Below, one piece after another: positions 42,090 to 50,389 of a stretch of DNA of 64,000 bases (position 1 is its first letter; each line of letters opens with the position of its first letter). The DNA comes from Pseudobutyrivibrio ruminis DSM 9787. Lineage in GTDB: Bacteria; Bacillota; Clostridia; Lachnospirales; Lachnospiraceae. The stretch covers positions 248,001 to 312,000 of the forward strand of contig NZ_OBMR01000005.1 in the NCBI RefSeq assembly GCF_900218035.1. The letters are read 5' to 3'. Below the pieces are notes generated by a model, which worked only from the letters and a program-made list of their open reading frames with translations, did no database searches and was not told the origin of the DNA. A program made the position numbers and the translations under genes.

Positions 42090-44423
42090 ATGAAAAAAAT
42101 GGTTAAAAAAATCATCAACACTTTACTGTCATTGATGGTTGTATTTAGTGCGCTCTTTGGCGCTTCAATATCTGCGCAGGCTAAAGAAAATAACGTTTAT
42201 ACGAATCAAGATTCTATATTTATTCCCTTTAGATCTGACTACGTAAACTATTTATCTAAGTATTCCTCAGCTAAAAGCGATGCGATTCAGTATGTCTGGC
42301 TAAAGCTTTTCAATGAGGAGCTTCATTGGACCAATGATAAGCCTTGGTTCAATCCTAATTTTACATGCTGGACTAACAAATATTACAGCGATTATGTTAG
42401 TCCAAAGGGTGATGTCAAATCATCTAAAGACATTCAGATTACATATAATCCTGAATTCGATGCTTTTTTGTATCAGACAATAATAAACAATCCTGAATTT
42501 ATCATTAACTGGATAAATGAGCAGCCTCAAGTTTTTAGTGAATATGCAAAAAGGATTCATGACCACCCCCTTCTCGCTGATGGTCTAATATATCTAACTT
42601 CAAGTGGAACCTACCTTGGTGGTGGAAAGGATTCAGATACAAATGTATTCCTTATGGGTGCCAACTCTACTTCCGAAGAAAAACTTAATGCTAAGTGGAC
42701 TGCACTACGCACCGCTAGTGATACTCATGATATTGATATTCTACGAGCATTTGGAAGTAACTATTCCAGCCTTAGTATTCCTCAAAAAACTTGGGTAAAG
42801 ACCTACATTGAATTTCTCGTAGATGATTACATTCGAAATAGAACTAACGCAATTGCTTCTCTAAATAATTCTTCAGAATTATATAGTTTGATGGCAGTTT
42901 CTGGTTACGGCTTTACTCGCGGAGAAGTTAATCAAGAATTTTTCAATTACTGTATCAACACCCCAGAATGTAAAGTGGGTGATTTAATTGCAAACTCCAT
43001 TGAACGTTTTGATAAACTATCGGAATTACGATATGGAGCCAAAGACATTTGTAGGTTCAGCGACATGGGTGCTATTTGGGCATCTGATGCTGATTGTGAC
43101 TACGGAAATGATTGGCCCGGCGGTCGTTCATCTGGTACTAATAAAGGTGACGAAGACTACGATTGGTTATGCTGGAACATATGCTTTAACAACGATTCCT
43201 ACTATTCGACTTTCAGAAATCTTGTAGAAGGACAACCAACAACAAAACAGCAAATGGAAGACTGGCTTTCAAGATATTACCTTAGCCCAAACAATCCTAA
43301 TCATCCAACCATTCCATCCGGTAGTAGCTCAGCATTGATTGGCAAATGGGGAATTGGAGGCTGTCATTTAAATCTTGTAGAAACTGGGTCATGGGATTGT
43401 TCTGGTCACACCGATACATCCGGAACTATACGAGCAACTAAACCTATTGGCGCAAAAACCATCGTCCTTACAACTAACGGAAATACGTATCAATACATGT
43501 ATGGTTCTTCCTTAAGCTACACCATCAGGAATGCCTATGGCCAGGTTATTACCTCGGGTAGTGCACCTAAAGGTTTTTGGTCTTCAAGCGCCACCATTAG
43601 TGTGCCCACAAAGTACATTTGGCAAGAACTATATATCGAAGCTCATGGAACAGTAGAGCAAGGTCATAAAGGACATAACTCCAGTGGCGATTGTATCAGC
43701 ACTGCTATGGCAGAGTATTTACACACTAACGCCCCAGGCCTATTTCCAGATCAGCCTAAATATCATACCATGACATCTACTTACTATTATGTTGATATAA
43801 CCGCCTGTCAAAGACATGGTCATTCATACAAACCGGCAGCTTATTCATGGGCACCTGACCATTCCTACTGTATCTGTACTATGCAGTGTCCAAATTGCAA
43901 TAATACATACACCGTAACATCTACTAATGTTGCTACTCAATCCTATAGCGATAAAACAATTTATACTGCCACATTTGGAATAAAATCTGTAGACGAAAGC
44001 ACAACAAATTCCGAGCAACGCTCAGCTACAGTCTACCATGGTTCCGGTTTGAAAATATTCACTTCCGATGACATATCCGGTGCCCCTGCTGGAATAGGCT
44101 ATGGTTCATGTACACTTGCTGCAGACAAAATAAGCCCTGGCCCGCAAGCTATTTCAATTAATCTGGTTGCCTGTGATGCCGTTATATCGTTAATGAATTC
44201 CAAAGGTGCAATTGTCGATCAACGCAACCTCTCATCTGGTTCCACATCTGTAGCCGTTATGGATGCTGTTTTTGACTTATCAGACCGCTCCGACAAAGAT
44301 TTAATGGGATTATATATAGTAATAAACGCTCAAACTATTGTAAAAAACTATAACAGCTCAGGCAATTACATTGGTAATGCGTTTGGACCTTACCGCATCA
44401 ACCAAATCAAAATAGAATATTAA
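42090..44423 (+). CDS. Large secreted Cys-rich protein of unknown function
   Basis: This 777-residue protein has a signal peptide (MKKMVKKIINTLLSLMVVFSALF..., cleaved near AQA at residue 32) and an AGGAGG ribosome site. The mature part has about 20 cysteines, including pairs CWNIC and CICTMQCPNC, many Trp/Tyr residues, and no C-terminal membrane helix or LPxTG. A segment near residue 585 (YSWAPDHSYCICTMQC) resembles a small Trp/Cys beta module found in Lachnospiraceae exported proteins. No catalytic motif is recognised. It lies between the membrane coiled-coil protein and the acidic exported protein, spaced 15 and 18 bases, so the three are made together. Confidence 0.65.
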   Translation: MKKMVKKIINTLLSLMVVFSALFGASISAQAKENNVYTNQDSIFIPFRSDYVNYLSKYSSAKSDAIQYVWLKLFNEELHWTNDKPWFNPNFTCWTNKYYSDYVSPKGDVKSSKDIQITYNPEFDAFLYQTIINNPEFIINWINEQPQVFSEYAKRIHDHPLLADGLIYLTSSGTYLGGGKDSDTNVFLMGANSTSEEKLNAKWTALRTASDTHDIDILRAFGSNYSSLSIPQKTWVKTYIEFLVDDYIRNRTNAIASLNNSSELYSLMAVSGYGFTRGEVNQEFFNYCINTPECKVGDLIANSIERFDKLSELRYGAKDICRFSDMGAIWASDADCDYGNDWPGGRSSGTNKGDEDYDWLCWNICFNNDSYYSTFRNLVEGQPTTKQQMEDWLSRYYLSPNNPNHPTIPSGSSSALIGKWGIGGCHLNLVETGSWDCSGHTDTSGTIRATKPIGAKTIVLTTNGNTYQYMYGSSLSYTIRNAYGQVITSGSAPKGFWSSSATISVPTKYIWQELYIEAHGTVEQGHKGHNSSGDCISTAMAEYLHTNAPGLFPDQPKYHTMTSTYYYVDITACQRHGHSYKPAAYSWAPDHSYCICTMQCPNCNNTYTVTSTNVATQSYSDKTIYTATFGIKSVDESTTNSEQRSATVYHGSGLKIFTSDDISGAPAGIGYGSCTLAADKISPGPQAISINLVACDAVISLMNSKGAIVDQRNLSSGSTSVAVMDAVFDLSDRSDKDLMGLYIVINAQTIVKNYNSSGNYIGNAFGPYRINQIKIEY

Positions 44424-44441
44424 ATAGAAAGGCATTAATAA

Positions 44442-45239
44442 ATGAAAAGAAAACTAATCACTTTAATACTAGCCACAACTGTATCCTCGTTGTTCTTTTC
44501 CACCACAGTTTACGCTGATGATGATAATGACGAACGAATATATTTATCTTCTGAAGAAATCGTGCCACCAGATGAGGCAGCAGAAACAGAAGCAGTTGGA
44601 GAAGACACTGAAGTAATAGAAGACACTGAAGTAATAGAAGAAACTGAACAAACTGAAGAAAACACCACTTTCGATGAAAAACCAGACGAATTATCCCCTG
44701 AAGCATTTGATGAAATAGTCGAAGATTCACCTGAAGCATCAACTGAATTTGAGGAAGAAAGAAGTGAGGTTGTGGAGGTAGTAGAAAAAACTCATGAATA
44801 TCTTTGTGAGGTCAACATCAAATATCAAAAAGAGTACTGCGAAGCATACTATGAAGGAGCCGAAACAACATTAGTTGAGCTTTCATCTTCTTTCGAGGTT
44901 CCCGAGGGGGCATCATATACTATTTTCTTCGATGACGTATCTGAAAAAACTATAAAAGCCATCCTAGATGAATCAAATCTTCCTGAATTTGCAGATACTG
45001 GTTTTGATATTAACGCAAAAATTGATATTGATGGAAATGTCACTATAGAAAACATTCTAGAAACAGCACCAAAAGAAGTCGTCACTGAATGCGTAGTTCA
45101 ACTTGATGAGGTTGCCTTTGATGATTTTGAAACTGACATAGATTTAGATGATATACTCACACAGCTTAATAGTATGTCTGAATCGGAGGTTGAATCTGCT
45201 ATTGCAAATCTTAATATGTTAAATTCTTCCGAAGATTAA
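44442..45239 (+). CDS. Secreted highly acidic protein
   Basis: This 265-residue protein has a signal peptide (MKRKLITLILATTVSSLFFSTTVYA, cleavage after YA at about 25). A Glu/Thr repeat region follows, with two exact copies of EDTEVIE near residues 50-62, then more Glu-rich sequence to about 115. The rest (about 120-265) could be a small folded domain with Cys residues at VNIKYQKEYCEAYY and VTECVVQ. No anchor is present. Last gene of the operon, with a strong terminator after it. Function unknown. Confidence 0.6.
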   Translation: MKRKLITLILATTVSSLFFSTTVYADDDNDERIYLSSEEIVPPDEAAETEAVGEDTEVIEDTEVIEETEQTEENTTFDEKPDELSPEAFDEIVEDSPEASTEFEEERSEVVEVVEKTHEYLCEVNIKYQKEYCEAYYEGAETTLVELSSSFEVPEGASYTIFFDDVSEKTIKAILDESNLPEFADTGFDINAKIDIDGNVTIENILETAPKEVVTECVVQLDEVAFDDFETDIDLDDILTQLNSMSESEVESAIANLNMLNSSED

Positions 45240-45246
45240 TCGCAAA

Positions 45247-45277
45247 AAAGCCTTATCACACTCGGTGATAAGGCTTT
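45247..45277. terminator. Terminator of the accessory operon
   Basis: AAAGCCTTATCAC / GTGATAAGGCTTT, a perfect 13-bp stem with loop ACTCG. It also faces the convergent HAD gene. Confidence 0.92.
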
Positions 45278-45295
45278 ATATTATTTAGCTTAATT

Positions 45296-46093
45296 TTAGA
45301 TTAACCCAAAGTGCTTTAATCCATTGTATATGCCATCATCGTCAAAGGCAGTTGTCACATAATCTGCTGTTGCCTTTGCACGTTCAGTACCGTTCCCCAT
45401 TGCAATGCCTACAGCAGCTGCTGCAAGCATATCTAAATCATTCTCGCTATCACCGAATGCATATGTATTCTTTGGATCAATGCCTGCAAGCTCACATGCT
45501 TTCATCATGCCGGTCGCTTTGGTATGACCTATTGGCACCAACTCACAAACAGTGTCACTATGCTCGATAATCTGATAGTCCTTACGAAGTCTATCGTAGC
45601 ACTCTATTCTCATTTCCTCATCAACATCTGTTGCACATGACATTTTGTTAATTGTCCACTTTCCATAATTGCTGTCGATTCCAAGCAAATTACTTCCCAT
45701 GTCCCTGCGCAAAATATTGCCAAATCCATCATCCAAGCCAAACTCACGGTCTTCCATATACAACTGATTTGGTCCTTCTAGAATAGGTCTGAATCCGTAT
45801 CCACGAATCAGTTCAACTGTTTCGATAGCTTTATCCACATCAATTAGTTTTTCGTAAACTGTTTTTCCACCTATTTCAATATGACATCCACATGAACAAA
45901 CAATTCCATCAAATCCAAGACTAAGCAAATCTGGATCCTGAATAAAAGATCTTGCTCGCCCACTACAGATAAAAGCCAAATGCCCGTTTTCCCTGAGCTG
46001 CTTTATTCCTTCTCTACAGCTATCTGGAATGAATTTGTCGTAGTTCCAAAGTGTACCATCTATATCAAAAAATACTGCTGATTTTTCTGCCAT
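45296..46093 (-). CDS. Cof-type HAD-superfamily hydrolase
   Basis: This 265-residue phosphatase has the HAD motifs FFDIDGTLWN (nucleophile and acid Asp near residues 10-12), an FICSGR (motif II) and GDSENDLDML (motif IV), and a C2B cap of the Cof type. Such enzymes dephosphorylate sugar phosphates or FMN; substrate cannot be told. Last gene of a run with surface-glycan glycosyltransferases, 15 bases after one of them. Confidence 0.88.
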   Translation of the reverse strand: MAEKSAVFFDIDGTLWNYDKFIPDSCREGIKQLRENGHLAFICSGRARSFIQDPDLLSLGFDGIVCSCGCHIEIGGKTVYEKLIDVDKAIETVELIRGYGFRPILEGPNQLYMEDREFGLDDGFGNILRRDMGSNLLGIDSNYGKWTINKMSCATDVDEEMRIECYDRLRKDYQIIEHSDTVCELVPIGHTKATGMMKACELAGIDPKNTYAFGDSENDLDMLAAAAVGIAMGNGTERAKATADYVTTAFDDDGIYNGLKHFGLI

Positions 46094-46108
46094 TACATTT
46101 CCTCTATT

Positions 46109-47059
46109 CTATACCCAAAGTCTCATCCAAAGATTATGCTTAGCTCGGGTAAAATTATGTCTGCGATAATAACTGATTCTATAAAGCTTTGGCTTTGAAC
46201 CTATATGAACAAACCCATTCAGCACCTTTAATTTGTCCTCAGGTATATCCTTTAGCCTAAGAATCTCCCTGGCAAAAACTCGTGCTTCATTTATAAAAGC
46301 CTTTTTCTTGCAAAGAAATCCATTTGCTATGTCACCTGCATTACGAGCCACCTTTTCAGATGTTGATTCTGTAACTGCACCCATAGTGTTGTGTCCCGTC
46401 TGACGGTAATAAACCAAAGGCTCATCGATTGCATATACCGCTCCAAATATGGATGCTATTTCAAGCAGCCACGCATCGTGCATTGGAACGTTTTCCCACT
46501 GAACACTATCGCATGACACTGCTATGTTCCTCAAAGCTCTATTAAAGCACATAGTTGTCCCTGCCGCCGGATTATCGATAATTACCTGAGTGTAGGCTGT
46601 GTTCTTTGGGCTTCTGCCTAAGTATCGTATAAACGAATTATCAATTACATTAAGATTCTCATCCACGACTGTCATGTCCGTAAATACGATAGCCGGCTTC
46701 CTCTCCATTTCTCCTGAGTCTATCTCTGTTTCAAGTAGCTTCTCTATGCTCTTCTTAACCTTATCGGGATACCAAACATCATCCTGATCGCAAAAGAAAT
46801 AGTAGTCCGCTTCTACTTCAGACAATAAATACATGAAATTTGCCTTAGGACTTCCTGTCGGATGACCATAAATGATTTCCATTCTATCTGGATACTTATC
46901 CATGTATTCATTTAAAATATTGATAGTCTCGTCTGAAGAGCCATCGTCATGTGCAACTATTCGAAAGTCCTGATTTGTCTGTCCGAAAAGACTGTCCAGC
47001 TGAGCTCGCAAATACTTTGCCCCATTATATGTGGCAAGCAGAATTGCTACATCCTTCAT
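46109..47059 (-). CDS. Family 2 glycosyltransferase (rhamnosyltransferase-like)
   Basis: This 316-residue GT-A enzyme has the N-terminal ILLATYNGAKYLRAQLDSL, DDGSSDET nucleotide-sugar site and CDQDDVWYPDK, the long form of the DxD metal site typical of rhamnosyl/galactosyl transferases in surface polysaccharide synthesis. No membrane segment. AGGAG lies just before the start. Acceptor and donor are not known. Confidence 0.88.
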   Translation of the reverse strand: MKDVAILLATYNGAKYLRAQLDSLFGQTNQDFRIVAHDDGSSDETINILNEYMDKYPDRMEIIYGHPTGSPKANFMYLLSEVEADYYFFCDQDDVWYPDKVKKSIEKLLETEIDSGEMERKPAIVFTDMTVVDENLNVIDNSFIRYLGRSPKNTAYTQVIIDNPAAGTTMCFNRALRNIAVSCDSVQWENVPMHDAWLLEIASIFGAVYAIDEPLVYYRQTGHNTMGAVTESTSEKVARNAGDIANGFLCKKKAFINEARVFAREILRLKDIPEDKLKVLNGFVHIGSKPKLYRISYYRRHNFTRAKHNLWMRLWV

Positions 47060-47074
47060 TCCATATCTCCTAGA

Positions 47075-47959
47075 TTATCTGTTAAAACCATACTTGGTCT
47101 TAGTCTCTCGCTTAAACTTAAGATTAAAAATAAATATACCAAGATTTGCTAACGAGCATCCGATTTTGCCAACCAGGCTACTCTTTCTAAACTGAGCTTT
47201 ATATGTAATCATTTCGTGAAGAGTGATTATGTCTTCCTCTTTAAAATAATCACAATCGTAAAGTAATTCTATAAAATCGTATACCGAAGCATCAGTAGCT
47301 GACGTATCAGCTGAAATGTTTGCTCCAGTGTATTTATGAATGTATAAAGATTCTTTTAAGTAAGCTGCTCGCTTTCCTGCGGCAAGCATAAGAAGCCATA
47401 AATAATAATCATCAGCTCCATTTACTCTGACCAAATGCTCATTCCAAAATTCTGGAATCGCACTTTTCTTTATCAAACACTGTCCAGGTGAGATGATTTG
47501 AATTCCTACCTTGAGATATGTTTGCAAATCCCAAACTCTATTCCAATGAGCATCAGTTCTATACCATGATAAATATGAGCCATCTGCCTGCTCCAGCTTC
47601 GCATTTGCGATAATCATATCACACGATTTTAAAGAAATTGCATCTACCATTTTTACAAGAGCATCTGCTTCAAGCAAATCATCTTGATCAAGGAACATAA
47701 TATAATCCCCAGTCGATGACTTTAAGCCTGATACCCTACTATAGTGTATTCCCTTATTTTCCGGATTAGTTATAACAGAAAAATATTGGTTGTTTATTGA
47801 CACTGCCTCTAGCTTTTTCCATGGGCTGTCATTTACAAGTACAACCTCCAGACTGTGACCTGCAGCCTCCAATGACTTACGATTTGCTTCCATGCAAGCC
47901 ACATATTTTTCCATATATTTTTCCCCTTCATAGAAAGGGGTAATCACTGATATTTTCAT
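47075..47959 (-). CDS. Family 2 glycosyltransferase
   Basis: This 294-residue GT2 has ISVITPFYEGEKYMEK at the start, ENKGIHYSRVSGL, and the metal-binding FLDQDDLLEAD. It lies in line with two other glycosyltransferases on the minus strand, 16 bases after the DUF4422 gene. Probably acts on a cell-wall or capsular glycan. Confidence 0.85.
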   Translation of the reverse strand: MKISVITPFYEGEKYMEKYVACMEANRKSLEAAGHSLEVVLVNDSPWKKLEAVSINNQYFSVITNPENKGIHYSRVSGLKSSTGDYIMFLDQDDLLEADALVKMVDAISLKSCDMIIANAKLEQADGSYLSWYRTDAHWNRVWDLQTYLKVGIQIISPGQCLIKKSAIPEFWNEHLVRVNGADDYYLWLLMLAAGKRAAYLKESLYIHKYTGANISADTSATDASVYDFIELLYDCDYFKEEDIITLHEMITYKAQFRKSSLVGKIGCSLANLGIFIFNLKFKRETKTKYGFNR

Positions 47960-47975
47960 TATTCTCGCCTCTAAT

Positions 47976-48773
47976 TTACATGCTTGCTTTATATTTCTTG
48001 CCGAAAAATTTAGCCTGCAAAAATCCCAGAATCTTCTTAGGCCAATTGATTGGTTCCATATCGATTACAGGGCATTCCACAATGGATAAACCTTCCTCCT
48101 GCTTTTTATCAATCCAAACATTAAAAAGAATTTCACTAACTCTTCCATAAAGTCGTGCCGAAAAAGCATCCAAAGATGTAGTATCTATCTTTTCTTCCAT
48201 ACGGCCAAGAATATCAAATAACCAAGTACAATACTCATCCAATTCCTTCTTTGGCATAATAGCCATATTGAACATATATCCCCATGACCTTGCATAAACC
48301 TTTACCAACGAGCTCATGTATTCTGGATAATACTGGCCTACGATTTCCTTTGCTATATCCAAATGAGCGCCATCCAGGGTATGAGCATAGTGGCTGTATA
48401 AGCTTTCAATATAGTAACGACGCTTCTTAGGCACTATCACATCTGCTCTTGTAAGAAGAGCCTTTGCCTCATCATGGGATAACACCGAATCAAAACAGCC
48501 ATGGTGCTTTCTATATTTCTTGGACTTCAGTGAAAAGTATCTTCTGTAATGAACCAAGCCTATGGCCTCTGCATCCAAATTCTTCCATGCATAATAAAGC
48601 CCAGTCAATTCACAATAATAAGGATTCTTAGCAGAGATATTATCTCCCTCATCGTCCCTTAAAATATTACCTATACTATCTTTGCCTGCCGCACCAACCT
48701 GTAGCGGAACATAGTCCTCTCCACTTGGAACCTGAAATGGTTTGTGCATAGCAATAATAATTTTTATATCCAA
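47976..48773 (-). CDS. DUF4422 glycosyltransferase
   Basis: This 265-residue protein of the DUF4422 group is found in capsule and surface-glycan loci. Marks are the start IKIIIAMHKPF, NPYYCELTGLYYAWKN and VHYRRYF. The start codon is TTG (48773-48771) with AGGAGATAGAT upstream. First of the three-glycosyltransferase plus HAD run. Confidence 0.82.
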   Translation of the reverse strand: MDIKIIIAMHKPFQVPSGEDYVPLQVGAAGKDSIGNILRDDEGDNISAKNPYYCELTGLYYAWKNLDAEAIGLVHYRRYFSLKSKKYRKHHGCFDSVLSHDEAKALLTRADVIVPKKRRYYIESLYSHYAHTLDGAHLDIAKEIVGQYYPEYMSSLVKVYARSWGYMFNMAIMPKKELDEYCTWLFDILGRMEEKIDTTSLDAFSARLYGRVSEILFNVWIDKKQEEGLSIVECPVIDMEPINWPKKILGFLQAKFFGKKYKASM

Positions 48774-48797
48774 ATCTATCTCCTAATTAAAAGTATA

Positions 48798-48816
48798 GGG
48801 CACCATAAAGGTGCCC
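48798..48816. terminator. Hairpin between small membrane gene and glycosyltransferases
   Basis: GGGCACC-ATAAA-GGTGCCC, a perfect 7-bp stem; on the minus strand it is followed by TATACTTTT. Probably a leaky terminator of the 48841-48978 gene. Confidence 0.65.
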
Positions 48817-48840
48817 TAGCATAACCTGATTAAATGTGGC

Positions 48841-48978
48841 CTAAGCTTCTTCCTCGTCCTCTTCATCGGCGATTGCAGCTGCTGCTCCTGACACTGCAGA
48901 AACTACTGCTATAACTGCCACTATAACTACTAAAAGTATTAATACAAAAAAGAAAATTAAAAACCCTTGATCTGTCAT
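48841..48978 (-). CDS. Small single-pass membrane protein, 45 residues
   Basis: ATG at 48978, TAG at 48841. The peptide begins MTDQGFLIFFFVLILL, is hydrophobic to about residue 30, then has a run of Ala and an acidic end EDEEEA. The ribosome site GAGGAGG is excellent, 6 bases away, and a consensus-like promoter of its own lies at 49008-49036. This makes a real, well-expressed small gene likely. It has an outside-N or inside-C orientation that cannot be decided. No homologue is recognised. Confidence 0.75.
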   Translation of the reverse strand: MTDQGFLIFFFVLILLVVIVAVIAVVSAVSGAAAAIADEEDEEEA

Positions 48979-49007
48979 CCTTAACCTCCTCTTCGAAACT
49001 TAGCTAT

Positions 49008-49036
49008 ATTATACCTTAGCCAATTGTTAAAAGCAA
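49008..49036 (-). promoter_or_regulatory. Promoter of the small membrane protein gene
   Basis: TTGCTT (49036-49031), 17-base spacer, TATAAT (49013-49008) on the minus strand, in the 64-base gap after the glycosyltransferase stop. Confidence 0.8.
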
Positions 49037-49042
49037 ATCAGC

Positions 49043-50128
49043 CTATCTAAGCTGCTTAGCCCTATTAAACACTCCAGGGAAATGGCTCTTAGTATACTTC
49101 ATAAGTCTGGCTCTTCTAAGAGCTGTTCCAAACATCCCCTCTGTAAGAGGCTTATACAAAAGCTTCAATGCCTTTGAATCCTCCGGCATATATCTGCGAA
49201 GATTCTGATACAGTTCTGTCTCTGCTTCTGCATTACACCATTTTAAAATATCGTCTGCTTTTACGCCTGATTCCAACTGACGAACCATTGCTGATTGGAA
49301 GCTTCTGAAGTATTCCTTTGAAAGAGTACCCAGCGCTTCGAAATCGCAGGTCTTCCATTTCTGTTGCTGGTCGTAAATTCTCTCGATACGAATCTTTTGG
49401 AGCTTAAAGTAATCCTCGATTTCTCCACCTGTAAGACGAACCTGTCCCTGATTTCTATAGTGATATAAAACATCGTTTAACACAGTAAGCGATGTTGTGT
49501 AATCTAAAAAGTCACAGTTAAAAAGAATATCCTCTACATGCTTAATCTTTTGATATTGAAGATTATTCTCCTTAATGATGCTTGTCTTGTAGCATTTGTT
49601 CCATGGATAACCAAGCATTGTTATGGCTTCCATCTGCATCGCCATTTTATGAATTGTGGCAGCATCACTTGTGGTAACCATATCATCATCGTAATCCATC
49701 ATATCAAGGGTGATCCCCTTCATGAATTCGATTTTGCCGGCTGCATTTCTATAATCCTCAGTAAAGCTATATACAAGCAAATCCACAGGGTTTCTTTCTA
49801 ATGCTGCTGCACATACTCTAAGAAGATTTCTTTCATATAAATCGTCTGGGTCCAGGAATAAAATGTAGTCCCCAGTGGCATGCTCTATGCCTGTATTTCT
49901 AGCAGCAGATACTCCTTGATTTGTCTCATGCTTAACATAATAGAAGCGGTCATCACGCTCCATATATCCCCTTGCAATGTCTCCCGAAGAATCAGGAGAA
50001 CAATCATCCACTATGATAACTTCGAAGTTGTCATAGGTCTGCATTTGAAGACAGCCAAGTGCATCACCAATATAGTCGCCCACTCCGTATGTAGGCATTA
50101 TTACGGAAAATTTGATTTCCTCGCTCAT
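49043..50128 (-). CDS. Family 2 glycosyltransferase, possibly leaderless mRNA
   Basis: This 361-residue GT2 has FSVIMPTYGVGDYIGDALG, VDDCSPDSSG and FLDPDDLYERN as donor and metal sites, and a C-terminal helical extension. The start ATG (50128) has no ribosome site. A promoter, TTGCGC (50164-50159), 17 bases, TGG-TATTAT (50141-50136), would place the transcript start at 50129 or 50128, so the message may be leaderless. It ends 64 bases before the 45-residue membrane gene. Confidence 0.85.
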   Translation of the reverse strand: MSEEIKFSVIMPTYGVGDYIGDALGCLQMQTYDNFEVIIVDDCSPDSSGDIARGYMERDDRFYYVKHETNQGVSAARNTGIEHATGDYILFLDPDDLYERNLLRVCAAALERNPVDLLVYSFTEDYRNAAGKIEFMKGITLDMMDYDDDMVTTSDAATIHKMAMQMEAITMLGYPWNKCYKTSIIKENNLQYQKIKHVEDILFNCDFLDYTTSLTVLNDVLYHYRNQGQVRLTGGEIEDYFKLQKIRIERIYDQQQKWKTCDFEALGTLSKEYFRSFQSAMVRQLESGVKADDILKWCNAEAETELYQNLRRYMPEDSKALKLLYKPLTEGMFGTALRRARLMKYTKSHFPGVFNRAKQLR

Positions 50129-50135
50129 ACTTCAA

Positions 50136-50164
50136 ATAATACCAAAAAGCCACATTGCGCGCAA
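50136..50164 (-). promoter_or_regulatory. Promoter of glycosyltransferase gene, start at or next to ATG
   Basis: -35 TTGCGC, 17-base spacer ending TGG, -10 TATTAT on the minus strand; only seven bases separate the -10 from the start codon. Confidence 0.6.
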
Positions 50165-50193
50165 CATGTCTTAATTTTTTTAATCAATTAAAA

Positions 50194-50223
50194 AATCCCC
50201 CGGTCGTTACCGACCAAGGGATT
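50194..50223 (-). terminator. Terminator of the feoA-feoA-feoB operon
   Basis: AATCCC.GGTCG / CGACC.GGGATT hairpin followed by TTTTTT on the minus strand, 10 bases past the small Cys-rich gene. Confidence 0.9.
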
Positions 50224-50233
50224 CGTATATACG

Positions 50234-50377
50234 TTAGTGACATCCACAGCTTCCGCCGCAGCTACCACAGTCTCCACCACATGCTGGATGTTCACCACGC
50301 TTGCGAGCTTTGACCAATGAACGAACTATCGCTGCTACTATTGCAATTAATATAACTACTACTATGAATGTACCCAT
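50234..50377 (-). CDS. FeoB-associated Cys-rich membrane protein
   Basis: This 47-residue protein has one membrane helix (about 3-20, FIVVVILIAIVAAIV), a basic stop-transfer (KARKRGEH), and the Cys-rich tail CGGDCGSCGGSCGCH with five cysteines and a His. ATG at 50377 with AGAGGT upstream, 12 bases after the feoB stop. This family regularly follows FeoB and may pass or bind ferrous iron; that role is not proven. Confidence 0.9.
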   Translation of the reverse strand: MGTFIVVVILIAIVAAIVRSLVKARKRGEHPACGGDCGSCGGSCGCH

Positions 50378-50389
50378 AATTATTACCTC

